DNA from: JBOHHM01 sp050725495
GTDB lineage: Bacteria; Pseudomonadota; Gammaproteobacteria; Burkholderiales; Burkholderiaceae_C
Length of the DNA stretch: 8,166 bases
Reading direction: 5' to 3'
Assembly (NCBI GenBank): GCA_050725495.1
Contig: JBOHHM010000234.1
Span: 1-8,166, forward strand
The position numbers and the translations under genes were made by a program. Under the pieces are notes generated by a model, which saw nothing but the letters and a program-made list of their open reading frames with translations, had not been told where the DNA came from and made no database searches. Below are positions 1 through 6,838 of this stretch, piece after piece (the first letter of the stretch is position 1; each line of letters starts with the position of its first letter).

Positions 1-777
1 GGCCAGGCCTGGGTGGCTGGCACCCAGGAGTGGCAATTACAGATTGGATTCGCCTCACGCAACGGCCTGATCGCTGCCCGGCTGGCGATGGCTGGCGCCC
101 GTGGCGCGCCCGATGCGCTGGAGGGTCGGGCGGGCTTTTACCAAGCGTTCTGTGGAGGTGCCGAGGGCGCCGACAAGGCCGGGCACGACCTGGGGCGCGT
201 CTGGCGCTCCCTGGAGGTGACCTACAAGCCCTTCGCGGTGTGCGCGATCCTGCAGATGCCGGTGACGCAGGCCATTGCATTGGCGAATGAGCACGACCTG
301 AAGCAAGCGGATATCCGTGCGGTGCGTCTGCGCCTGCCGCCGGTGGAAGCTGCGTACCCGGGAACGGACTCGCGCGGACCGTATGCCGGCGTTGGTGCGA
401 CGCTGATGAGCGCGCAGTTCTGCCTGGCCATGGCGCTGACGCGCCGTGGCGTGCGCGGCACGGATTTGCAGCGCTTGAACGACCCTGAGCTGCAACCGCT
501 GATCGACCGCAGCAGCGTGATCGCCGATGCCGGACTACGCACCCGCACCTTCGTTCTGGAAATCGATTGTGCCGACGGCCGCACCTTGCGGCGCGAGGCC
601 CAAGCCGAAGGCGAGCCTTTCAACTGGCGTGGTGAGGAAACAGCTGCCAATCTGCGTGCGATGCGCGATGAGCTGCCGCTGGATGCTCAAGGCCTGGAGA
701 GGCTGATCAAGACAGTGCTCAGTGCGCAAGATCAGAGCGTCGCTGACATCGTCTCTGCTTGCATTGCATCGTCCTGA
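1..777 (+). CDS. MmgE/PrpD family protein, C-terminal part (5' truncated by window edge)
   Basis: The reading frame is open from base 1 (Gly-Gln-Ala-Trp precede the first GTG at 13), so the true start lies upstream and about 258 C-terminal residues are visible. The opening segment with EWQLQIGFASRNGLIAARLA, then YKPFAVCAILQMPVTQAIAL around residues 75-94, resembles the conserved region of MmgE/PrpD proteins in which an aromatic-Lys-Pro-(F/Y)-x-x-C block precedes a helix. The family includes 2-methylcitrate dehydratase and cis-aconitate decarboxylase, soluble enzymes acting on small di- and tricarboxylic acids; which reaction this member performs cannot be told from a C-terminal fragment. It ends at TGA 775-777 and lies 56 bases before the short ORF that precedes livH, on the same strand, so co-transcription with the transporter is plausible. 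I see no terminator hairpin in the gap. The family call is fairly secure; the substrate is unknown. Confidence 0.8.
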   Translation, partial: GQAWVAGTQEWQLQIGFASRNGLIAARLAMAGARGAPDALEGRAGFYQAFCGGAEGADKAGHDLGRVWRSLEVTYKPFAVCAILQMPVTQAIALANEHDLKQADIRAVRLRLPPVEAAYPGTDSRGPYAGVGATLMSAQFCLAMALTRRGVRGTDLQRLNDPELQPLIDRSSVIADAGLRTRTFVLEIDCADGRTLRREAQAEGEPFNWRGEETAANLRAMRDELPLDAQGLERLIKTVLSAQDQSVADIVSACIASS

Positions 778-821
778 GCCGTTGCCGGACACAGATTGAC
801 TATTTTTCCAAAACAATCCAT

Positions 822-827
822 GAGGAG
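822..827 (+). promoter_or_regulatory. Ribosome binding site of the leader ORF
   Basis: GAGGAG at 822-827 lies 6 bases before ATG 834. It is stronger than the site before livH itself, and is the main reason to think that translation in this operon may begin at 834. Confidence 0.45.
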
Positions 828-833
828 ACTTTC

Positions 834-914
834 ATGACAACGATTCGACCGCCTGGCCATGCAGAGAACCTGACGCCAGCAGACGCTGCAACATCGCGAA
901 GGGGATGGGCATGA
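834..914 (+). CDS. Possible 26-aa leader ORF overlapping the livH start
   Basis: ATG at 834 follows a good Shine-Dalgarno sequence (GGAG at 824-827, 6-base gap) and runs 26 codons to TGA at 912-914, whose last two bases overlap the livH ATG (ATGA, 911-914). The peptide begins MTTIRPPGHAENLT and is polar, with no signal peptide or membrane segment, and I do not recognise it. Only 11 of its 25 codons after the ATG end in G or C, far below the neighbouring genes, which argues against a long-conserved protein. It may be a translated leader that couples ribosomes to livH, a scar of a deleted gene (the binding-protein gene often sits here), or chance. The RBS and the exact ATGA overlap are what support it. 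Confidence 0.35.
   Translation: MTTIRPPGHAENLTPADAATSRRGWA
899..904 (+). promoter_or_regulatory. Ribosome binding site deciding the livH start
   Basis: AAGGGG at 899-904 is 6 bases before ATG 911 but directly abuts the other in-frame ATG at 905. Spacing therefore favours 911, giving a protein that starts MNWQLLAAQV as LivH proteins usually do. Confidence 0.6.
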
Positions 915-1792
915 ACTGGCAATTGCTTGCTGCACAGGTGCTTGCGGGCATCGCGAACGGCGCGCTTTATTTTCTGGTCGCGTCAGGTCTGACGCTGTTG
1001 TGGGGGGCGCTGGGCGTGGTCAATCTGGCGCACGGCTCCTTTTTCATGCTGTCGGCTTTTGCTGGCGCGGTCTGCATTCAAACCTGGGGCCCCGAGGTGG
1101 GTCTGTTGGCAGCCCTGGTGTTGGTGCCGCTGGCTGCGGCGGCCTTCGGGGCCGCACTGGAGATGACCTTGTTCCGCCGTGTTTACGCGTCTGGCATGTG
1201 GGGCCAACTGCTGGTGTCTTTCGGATTGGTGCTGCTGCTCAACAACGCTGCGCGCCTAATTTTTGGCACGGACGCCCGATCGATGCCACCGCCGAAGTTG
1301 CTGTCTGGTTTTGTGGAGCTGGGTAGCCTCCGACTCGCGTCCTACCAGTTGGCGGTGCTGGCGGTGACAGCGTTGGTGGCTGTCTATCTATGGTATTTGC
1401 TGACACGCAGCCGTACCGGGCGGCTGATCCGCGCAGCGGTGGACGATCCGCAGATGCTGGGCGCCGTTGGCGTGGACGTGCGGCGTTTGCGCACCATGGT
1501 GATGGGCATTGCCGCGTTGCTGGCCGGGATTGCGGGTGTTATCGCGGTGCCGCGAGGAGCGATCAATCTGGGGCTGGATGTGCAGATCGTGGTCATTGCC
1601 TTTGCCGTCATCGTCATCGGCGGTCTGGGCGCCGTGTGGGGCAGCCTGGCCGCTGCCATGATCATCGGCATCGCGGAGGCGGTGTCGACCATGTTCCTGA
1701 ATCAGGGCAGCGAAGTGGTGATCTTCGCCGTGATGGTATTGGTGCTGCTATTTCGCCCGACGGGCCTGCGCACCATTGTTGGCAGGGAGTAG
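911..1792 (+). CDS. livH: Branched-chain amino acid-type ABC transporter permease LivH
   Basis: A 293-residue integral membrane permease, the normal length for LivH. With LivM it forms the transmembrane pore of a HAAT-family importer in the inner membrane. Visible landmarks are ANGALYFLVASGLTLLWG (15-32), the LivH hallmark NLAHGSFFML (38-47), the cytoplasmic loop RLIRAAVDDPQMLGAVGVDV (171-190) that contacts the ATPase, the glycine-rich helix around VIVIGGLGAVWGSL (233-246), and the C-terminal FRPTGL (281-286). Most of the sequence is hydrophobic and consistent with about eight membrane spans. Start 911 is chosen over the in-frame ATG at 905 because of RBS spacing. The start overlaps a short upstream ORF by ATGA, and livM begins five bases after the stop. 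The family transports branched-chain amino acids but also many amides and carboxylic acids; without the binding protein the cargo is not determined. Confidence 0.93.
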   Translation: MNWQLLAAQVLAGIANGALYFLVASGLTLLWGALGVVNLAHGSFFMLSAFAGAVCIQTWGPEVGLLAALVLVPLAAAAFGAALEMTLFRRVYASGMWGQLLVSFGLVLLLNNAARLIFGTDARSMPPPKLLSGFVELGSLRLASYQLAVLAVTALVAVYLWYLLTRSRTGRLIRAAVDDPQMLGAVGVDVRRLRTMVMGIAALLAGIAGVIAVPRGAINLGLDVQIVVIAFAVIVIGGLGAVWGSLAAAMIIGIAEAVSTMFLNQGSEVVIFAVMVLVLLFRPTGLRTIVGRE

Positions 1793-1797
1793 GCATC

Positions 1798-2766
1798 ATG
1801 GAACGTTTTTCTGCACGCCGTCTGGCGACGCTCCTCGCAGTGGGACTGGTGCTTTGCCTGCTGCCGCTGGTCATTTCCGCCACTGCGCTGCCCGAGATCA
1901 CGCGCATCGTGGTGCTGGCGGGGGTGGCCATGTGCCTGAACCTGCTGGTGGGCACATCGGGCCTGATCTCGATGGGGCAAGGGCTTTTTCTGGGCTTTGG
2001 CGCCTATGCGGTGGCGCTGGCGACCCTGCGCTACGGCCGCAGCTATGGCGAGGCTGCGGCTATCGCGATCGTCATTTCGCTGCCGCTGTCGCTGGTTGTG
2101 GCGTTGATTTCGCTGCGGGCACGGCATCTCTTTTTTGGCCTGCTGACCATGGCTATTGGCCAGGTTGCCTTCGTGCTGGTGTCGCGCAACTACGAATTGA
2201 CCGGTGGCGACGATGGCCTCGTCGGTATCGAGCCGCCTTCGTGGCTGCAAAGCGATTTGGCGCACCACTATTTCGCGGTGGCCGTGTTCGTCATCGTTTG
2301 CATTATCTTGCTGCGGTTGCTGGCCTCTCCTTTTGGAGCCACGCTGGGCGCGATCCGCGACAATCCGGATCGGGTGGCTTCGCTGGGCGGCAATCCCAAG
2401 CTCTATGAGGTGATGGTGATGGTCATCGGCGGAATGCTGACCACAGTGTTTGGCGTGGTGTGGGCCTGCACGGAAGGTGGCGTGGAGCCGAGCCTGTTTT
2501 CCTGGGTCACGAGCGCGCTGCTGCTGATGATGGTGGCGCTGGGCGGCCGCTCCATCTTCCTCGGGCCGCTGATCGGCGTGCTGGTTCTGGAAGTTTCCCG
2601 GGTCTATCTGCACAAGTATTCGACCAATTCCGACCTGATCGTCGGTGGCCTGGTCATCGTATGTGCGGTGTTCTTCCCCGAAGGGGTGGGCCCCGCCATC
2701 CAAGGCTTTGCGCGCCGCTTCAACGTGGACAATAGTGCGGGCAAGGCCGCGAAGGAGGTGCTGTGA
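1798..2766 (+). CDS. livM: Branched-chain amino acid-type ABC transporter permease LivM
   Basis: A 322-residue inner-membrane permease, partner of LivH. ATG 1798 is preceded by AGGGAG (1784-1789, 8-base gap), and an N-terminal RR-containing stub leads into the first span. Landmarks are NLLVGTSGLISMGQGLFLG (48-66), corresponding to the LivM block usually written NLLxGxxGxxSxGxxxFxG, then LTGGDDGLVGI (134-144), the coupling loop LGAIRDNPDRVASLGGNP (183-200), and FFPEGV (292-297) before a basic cytoplasmic tail. Length and motif order are normal for the short LivM form; there is no fused ATPase domain. The open frame extends upstream through livH, but codons before 1798 are a livH shadow. Its stop TGA (2764-2766) overlaps the livG ATG by one base (TGATG), indicating translational coupling. 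Confidence 0.93.
   Translation: MERFSARRLATLLAVGLVLCLLPLVISATALPEITRIVVLAGVAMCLNLLVGTSGLISMGQGLFLGFGAYAVALATLRYGRSYGEAAAIAIVISLPLSLVVALISLRARHLFFGLLTMAIGQVAFVLVSRNYELTGGDDGLVGIEPPSWLQSDLAHHYFAVAVFVIVCIILLRLLASPFGATLGAIRDNPDRVASLGGNPKLYEVMVMVIGGMLTTVFGVVWACTEGGVEPSLFSWVTSALLLMMVALGGRSIFLGPLIGVLVLEVSRVYLHKYSTNSDLIVGGLVIVCAVFFPEGVGPAIQGFARRFNVDNSAGKAAKEVL
2752..2758 (+). promoter_or_regulatory. Ribosome binding site deciding the livG start
   Basis: AAGGAGG, a near-perfect Shine-Dalgarno sequence inside the end of livM, is 7 bases before ATG 2766 and only 4 before the in-frame GTG at 2763. ATG 2766 is therefore the preferred start. Confidence 0.65.
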
Positions 2767-3533
2767 TGGGTGTTCAACCGACTTCACCCGGCCTCGTGCT
2801 GAAGACCTCTGGACTGAAGAAATCCTTTGGCGGCTTCACGGCGGTCAATGGTGTTTCCTTTGAGGTGCGTGAGGGCGAAGCCCTGGCCATCATCGGCCCC
2901 AACGGTGCTGGCAAAAGCACGCTGTTCGATCTGTTGACAGGGCGCAAGACGCCGGATAGCGGTACGGTCGAATTGTTTGGCGAACCCGTCACGCACATGC
3001 CGCCGTGGCAGCGTGTCAAACGGGGCATTGGCCGGTCATTCCAGGTCAGCAGCGTGTTCAAGTCCTATACCGCGCTGGAGAACGTGCAAATGGGCCTGAT
3101 GGTTTCATCCGGCCAGTCCTGGAGCCCGCTGGGCAGGGCTGCGGACACCCGCAAGAATGAGGCGCTGGCGCTGCTGGACAAGGTAGGCCTGTCGCGCAAG
3201 CGCGACGTGCCGGCGGGCGACCTGTCTTACGGCGACCAGCGCACGCTGGAGCTGGCTGTCGCCTTGTCCACGCGTCCCAAGCTGTTGTTGCTGGACGAGC
3301 CCACCGCCGGCATGGGACGCGAGGAGTCGCGCGAATGCCTGGGCCTGATCCGCGACATTGCCGCAAGCGAGCGCCTGCCCATCGTGTTCGTCGAGCACGA
3401 CATGGACATCGTGTTTTCATTTGCCAGCCGGGTCATCGTGCTGGTGGCGGGACAACTGCTGATCGACGAAAGGCCGGAAGTCGTGCGGATTGACGAGCGT
3501 GTGAAGGAGGCCTATTTTGGCGAAGACATCTGA
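2766..3533 (+). CDS. livG: Branched-chain amino acid-type ABC transporter ATP-binding protein LivG
   Basis: A 255-residue cytoplasmic ATPase that powers the LivHM pore together with LivF. All nucleotide-binding elements are present: Walker A GPNGAGKST (44-52), Q-loop Gln93 in RSFQVSS, signature LSYGDQ (153-158, in place of LSGGQ but of the LSYGxQ type usual in LivG), Walker B LLLLDEPT (173-180), and switch His211 in FVEHDMD. The C-terminal stretch VKEAYFGEDI resembles the usual LivG ending VxxAYLG. Length is normal. The start overlaps the livM stop by one base and its 3' end overlaps livF by 17 bases, so stoichiometric translation of the four proteins is likely. I see nothing suggesting loss of activity. 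Confidence 0.94.
   Translation: MGVQPTSPGLVLKTSGLKKSFGGFTAVNGVSFEVREGEALAIIGPNGAGKSTLFDLLTGRKTPDSGTVELFGEPVTHMPPWQRVKRGIGRSFQVSSVFKSYTALENVQMGLMVSSGQSWSPLGRAADTRKNEALALLDKVGLSRKRDVPAGDLSYGDQRTLELAVALSTRPKLLLLDEPTAGMGREESRECLGLIRDIAASERLPIVFVEHDMDIVFSFASRVIVLVAGQLLIDERPEVVRIDERVKEAYFGEDI
3504..3510 (+). promoter_or_regulatory. Ribosome binding site supporting a TTG start for livF
   Basis: AAGGAGG lies inside the end of livG, 6 bases before TTG 3517. No ATG occurs in the livF frame until Met14, inside the first conserved strand, so this site supports initiation at the rare TTG codon. Confidence 0.65.
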
Positions 3534-4182
3534 AGAGATCCTGCGGGTTACGAACATGGACGCAGGCTATGGGCATGTCAAGGTCATCCGTGACGCGAAT
3601 CTATCGGTCGCGGCGGGCGAGGTCGTGGGCTTGGTGGGGCGCAACGGTGCAGGGAAGACCACCTTCCTGTCCACGTTGATTGGCATGCTGCCCAGCACCC
3701 AGGGCAGTATCAGTCTGTGCGGCCGGGAGCTGGCGGGCCTGCCTTCGCACGAGCGCGTTCGCCAGGGCTTGGTGATCTCGCCGTCCGGCGGACGTCTGTT
3801 CAAGTCGCTGACGGTGGAGGAAAACCTGTTGATCGGCTTGAACCCGGCCACCGCAGCGGATCTGGAGCCGGTAATTACGCTGTTCCCGGAACTGCAGAAG
3901 CTGCGCGCGCGCTATGCCGGCAAGCTGTCGGGCGGCGAGCGCCAGATGGTGGCCATAGGCCGCGCGCTGATGCTCAAGCCACGGCTGCTGCTGCTCGACG
4001 AGCCCAGCGAGGGGTTGGCGCCCATCGTTGTGCTGCGGGTGGCTGAAGCCATCAAGACCTTGCGCCAGACCGGCATCGCAATGCTGGTCGCCGAGCAGAA
4101 CGTCAAGTTCACGGATGTGATCTGCGAACGCTGGTTCCAGATCGACAAAGGCGTGATCTCATCGGTGGCGGGCCATGCGTGA
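3517..4182 (+). CDS. livF: Branched-chain amino acid-type ABC transporter ATP-binding protein LivF (TTG start)
   Basis: The second ATPase of the importer, 221 residues, slightly shorter than the usual 230-240. It starts at TTG 3517, supported by AAGGAGG 6 bases upstream; the protein then reads MAKTSEEILRVTNMDAGYG, with the family's (A/S)GYG block at 16-19. Walker A is GRNGAGKTT (41-49), signature LSGGE (137-141) and Walker B LLLLDEPS followed by EGLAP (157-169). The switch position is Gln194 (VAEQNV) instead of His, which is the norm in LivF. The Q-loop region reads SPSGGRLFKSLTVEENL (88-104) where LivF proteins I know read xPEGRxxFxxLTVxENL, so Ser90 stands at the Glu position. The gene overlaps livG by 17 bases and is the last gene before a strong terminator. 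Confidence 0.92.
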   Translation: MAKTSEEILRVTNMDAGYGHVKVIRDANLSVAAGEVVGLVGRNGAGKTTFLSTLIGMLPSTQGSISLCGRELAGLPSHERVRQGLVISPSGGRLFKSLTVEENLLIGLNPATAADLEPVITLFPELQKLRARYAGKLSGGERQMVAIGRALMLKPRLLLLDEPSEGLAPIVVLRVAEAIKTLRQTGIAMLVAEQNVKFTDVICERWFQIDKGVISSVAGHA

Positions 4183-4337
4183 TGCGACGCTGGCGGAGTA
4201 AGTGGTCAATCAAGCCCAATTAACTGCCAGCGCTTACGTATAAAGCGCTGGCAGCTATATTTTTTAAGAAAACGAAGTAGAGAGGATCAAATACTGGAAA
4301 AACCAGGGAACATTGGAGCCCTACCCTCTTTTACTTC
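4183..4337. other. Convergent intergenic region
   Basis: These 155 bases separate the converging livF and ligase genes. Apart from the hairpin at 4224-4265 I see no gene. The segment 4261-4330 is AT-rich relative to its surroundings. On the minus strand the ligase transcript has no hairpin with a following T-run of its own; the weak 4-bp CTGG/CCAG stem at 4294-4306 is not convincing. Confidence 0.6.
4224..4265 (+). terminator. Rho-independent terminator of the liv operon (repeat copy 1)
   Basis: CTGCCAGCGCTT (4224-4235) and AAGCGCTGGCAG (4243-4254) form a perfect 12-bp stem with a 7-base loop, followed by CTATA and six T (4260-4265). It lies 41 bases after the livF stop. The T-run follows only on the plus strand, so it should terminate livF transcription much better than the convergent ligase transcript. 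The core (4229-4265) closely matches a second element at 6846-6882, so this terminator appears to be made from a dispersed repeat. Confidence 0.85.
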
Positions 4338-5837
4338 TTACAACCACTCCAGCAACTGCCGCCGCATGAGCTTGCCATTGGCGCTTATGGGCAGTTCATA
4401 GATGGCGATGATGCGCGCGGGCCGCTTGTAGGGGGCCAGGTGCTCGCGCAGGTGCTTTTGCAACGCGGCCTCGTCGGGCGGATTCGCACGGTCCTGCACC
4501 ACGAAAGCAATCACAGCCTCGTTGCCGTCCACCTCCTTCTGGCCGACGACGGCCGATCCCAGGATGCCGGGAAAGCGGTTGAGCGCCTGCTCCACCTCGC
4601 CCGGGTAGACGTTGAAGCCCGAGCGGATGATCATCTCCTTGAGCCGGCCCACCACGAACAGCGCACCATCGGCGTGCAGCTCGCCCAGGTCGCCCGAGGC
4701 GTACCAGCCGCCGCCCCGCATCACCTCGGCCGTGGCCTGCAGGTCGCGGAAGTAGCCGGGCATCAGGCCCACGCCGCGCAGTCAGATCTCGCCGCACTCG
4801 CCCGCGGGCAGCGGGCGGCCCATCGCGGGATCGACGATGCGCAGCTCCGCGCCCGGAAAGGCGTAGCCGGAGCTGGTATCTCCGCGCGCCTCGCCCAGGC
4901 GGGTGGCGTGCAGCGAGCCCGCGTATTCCGACAGGCCGTAGCCGTGGTGCAGCGTCTGGCAGAAGGCCGCCTCGATCCGCGCCTTGAGCGCCATGTCCAG
5001 CGGGCCTGCGCCCGCGTACAGGTAACGCAGGCGCGGCGCCACGGGGTGGGCAATGCCCTTGCGCGCGCAATGCTGCAGCAGCCGCGCGAACAGGGCGGGC
5101 GGCCCCTGCACCTGGGTCACGCCGCGGTGCGCCAGCGCGTCCAGTAGTTCGTCGGGATCGAACTGCGGCCGCATTTCCAGCGCTGAGCCTGCATGCAGCG
5201 AGGCCAGCAGCACCGTGCCCAGACCGAAGATGTGCGTCATCGGCGCATAGGCGTAGACCCTGTCATCCGGCCCCAGCCGCCGCGATTCGGCCGAGACGCG
5301 CGCGAAGTGCAACACGCTGCGGTGCGTCATCATCACGCCCTTGGGCGCGCCGGTGGTGCCCGAGGTGAAGATGATGGCGGCCACCTCGCTGACCAGCGGT
5401 TCGGGCTCGGCCAGCGCTTCGGCCCGTGAGGTGCCGCGCAACAGGCCATCGACGCACGAAGGCCGCGTGCCATGCCGCGCGGCGTGCGCGGCGGCGGCCG
5501 AAGACGCACCGCCGGTGAAGTACAACACGCGCGCATCCGCCTTGGCGGCGAAGGCATCGACCTCGCCCGGCGCCATGCGGGCGTTGACGCCGCACGACCA
5601 GGCACCGACGCGGCTGCAGGCAATCAGCAGCGCGGCGTGCTCGGGGCAGTTCTCCGCCACCACCAGCACGCGGTCGCCGGGGCGCACGCCATCGGCGCGC
5701 AGCTCGCGCTCCAGCACATCGGCCAGCGCGCCCAGGCCGGCGTAGCTCAGGGTGCGGTCCGGCAGGTGGATGAAAGGCCGGTCGGGCGCCTCGGCAAGCC
5801 AGCGGTCCAGCAGTTCATGGATGCGGTGCGCCATCAT
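4338..5837 (-). pseudogene. AMP-forming acyl-CoA synthetase (ANL family), interrupted by one in-frame TGA
   Basis: Read through, the frame encodes 498 residues around one stop at codon 352, the usual size for an acid-CoA ligase that adenylates a carboxylic acid and transfers it to CoA. The ATP loop TSGTTGAPKG is at 158-167, HGYGLSE at 298-304, YASGDLG at 379-385, the hinge/A8 block GRLKEMIIRSGFNVYPGEVE at 397-416, and the catalytic Lys in ANGKLMRR is Lys489. TGA (4784-4782) falls in GECGEI-stop-LRGVGLMPGY, where relatives commonly have Trp or another residue after GEI, so TGG to TGA is a likely origin. The part before the stop lacks the A8 loop and Lys489 and should be inactive; the part after it begins at a GTG (4772) without a good RBS. 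ATG 5837 abuts the stop of the upstream Bug gene (TGAATGATG) with AGGTGG nearby, so the two are co-transcribed. Alternatives are a sequencing error or UGA readthrough. The substrate is unknown. Confidence 0.82.
4782..4784 (-). other. In-frame UGA inside the acyl-CoA ligase
   Basis: The minus strand reads GGC GAG ATC TGA CTG CGC GGC. The frames before (5837-4785) and after (4781-4338) are the same frame, with no insertion or deletion. A C after UGA is a comparatively weak termination context in bacteria. Confidence 0.9.
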
Positions 5838-6809
5838 TCAATCCACCTGGATGCCCTGGGTGACGGTCGCCCAGGTGGCGCGTTCCCTGGCGGCGCGCTC
5901 GGCCAGCACGGCAGGCGCCCCGCCCCACGGCTCGTAGCCCAGTTCCTTGAGGCGGGCCTGCACCTCGGGCTGCGCCAGCACGGCGCCGAAGGCCTTGTTC
6001 AGCCGCGCCACCTGCGCGCCCGGCAAGCCCTTGGGGGCATACACGCCGTACCAGCCGCCGACGTCCAGCCCATTCAAACCGGACTCCGCGAAAGTGGGCA
6101 CCTCGGGCAGTGAGGGGTTGCGCTGCGGCGCCATGACGGCAATGGCGCGCACCTTGCCCGACTGGATGTGGGGCGCGGCGGTGCTGACGATGTCCATCAT
6201 TATGCTGATCTGGCCCCCCAGCAGGTCCGCGACGGCGGGCGCGTTGCCCTTGTAGGGGATGTGGTTGAGTTCGATGCCGGTGCGGTGGGCGAACAGCAGC
6301 ACCCCCAGGTGGTTGGACGAGCCCACGCCCGACGAGCCATAGCTGAGGCTGCCCGGATGCGCGCGGGCGTGGGCCACCAGTTCCTTCACGGTCTTGTAAG
6401 GCTGACCCGGATGAGCCACCAGCACGTTGTAGTAGCTCAGGATGGGCGCGACTGGCGTCAGTTCCCTGGCTGGATCGAAACTCATCTTGCGCATCACGTT
6501 CGGGCTGATGGTGATGGTGGGGCTGGCCGCCAGCCACAGCGTGGCGCCGTCAGGCTTGGCGCGCGCCACTTCACCGCCGGCCAGCGTACCGCCGGCGCCG
6601 CCCTTGTTATCCACCACCACCGGGGTACCCAGTTTCTTGGCCAGCAGCGGGGCCAAGAGGCGTGCCGTCTGGTCCACCGGGCCGCCGGCCGCGTAGCCGA
6701 CGACCAGCCGTATGGGCGTGGATTCACCCCGCGCATGGACGCCGGGGCTGGCACCCAGGGCGATGGCGGCAGCGGCGGCCAACAGATGGCGACGGGTAGT
6801 GAAGGACAT
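5838..6809 (-). CDS. Bug-family (TctC-like) tripartite tricarboxylate transporter substrate-binding protein
   Basis: A 323-residue periplasmic solute receptor of normal length. The N-terminus MSFTTRRHLLAAAAAIALGA followed by SPGVHA is a signal peptide with probable cleavage near residue 27; the TRRHLL segment is compatible with Tat as well as Sec export. Bug hallmarks are LVVGYAAGGPVDQTAR (35-50), GAGGTLAGGEVARAKPDG (71-88), LSYGSSGVGSSNHLG (155-169), HIPYKGNAPAVADLLGGQI (183-201) with Asp206 in the following MMD, and RNPSLPEVPTFAESG (230-244). Bug proteins bind carboxylates or other small polar ligands, either for a TctAB membrane pair or as sensors; no tctA or tctB is present here. The start is supported by AGGAGAG (6820-6814) five bases before the ATG. 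Its stop abuts the ligase start, which suggests the ligand may be the ligase substrate. The ligand cannot be named. Confidence 0.92.
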   Translation of the reverse strand: MSFTTRRHLLAAAAAIALGASPGVHARGESTPIRLVVGYAAGGPVDQTARLLAPLLAKKLGTPVVVDNKGGAGGTLAGGEVARAKPDGATLWLAASPTITISPNVMRKMSFDPARELTPVAPILSYYNVLVAHPGQPYKTVKELVAHARAHPGSLSYGSSGVGSSNHLGVLLFAHRTGIELNHIPYKGNAPAVADLLGGQISIMMDIVSTAAPHIQSGKVRAIAVMAPQRNPSLPEVPTFAESGLNGLDVGGWYGVYAPKGLPGAQVARLNKAFGAVLAQPEVQARLKELGYEPWGGAPAVLAERAARERATWATVTQGIQVD

Positions 6810-6813
6810 GGTG

Positions 6814-6820
6814 CTCTCCT
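6814..6820 (-). promoter_or_regulatory. Ribosome binding site of the Bug-family gene
   Basis: The minus strand reads AGGAGAG from 6820 to 6814, just before ATG 6809, which fixes the start of the signal peptide. Confidence 0.6.
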
Positions 6821-6838
6821 AAGGATTGGATCAAAAAA

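Noticed and set aside
796..824. Possible promoter before livH (TTGACT at 796-801)
   Set aside because: The -35-like hexamer is good, but at 16-18 bases spacing there is only CATGAG or similar, a poor -10 that overlaps the leader RBS. It could be real but cannot be supported from sequence alone.
905..910. ATG 905 as the livH start
   Set aside because: It directly abuts the AAGGGG Shine-Dalgarno sequence, leaving no spacer, and would add Met-Gly before the usual LivH N-terminus.
1702..2787. Long minus-strand open frame (361 codons) opposite livM
   Set aside because: Its Gln/His/Arg-rich translation is what results from reading the antisense of a hydrophobic membrane protein gene. It has no recognisable domain, and livM on the other strand is certain.
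4294..4306. Hairpin CTGG-AAAAA-CCAG as terminator for the ligase on the minus strand
   Set aside because: The stem is only 4 bp and no T-run follows on the minus strand.
4782..4784. UGA as a selenocysteine codon
   Set aside because: Acyl-CoA ligases are not known selenoproteins, the position has no catalytic role, and I see no convincing hairpin just downstream. A mutated Trp codon is simpler.
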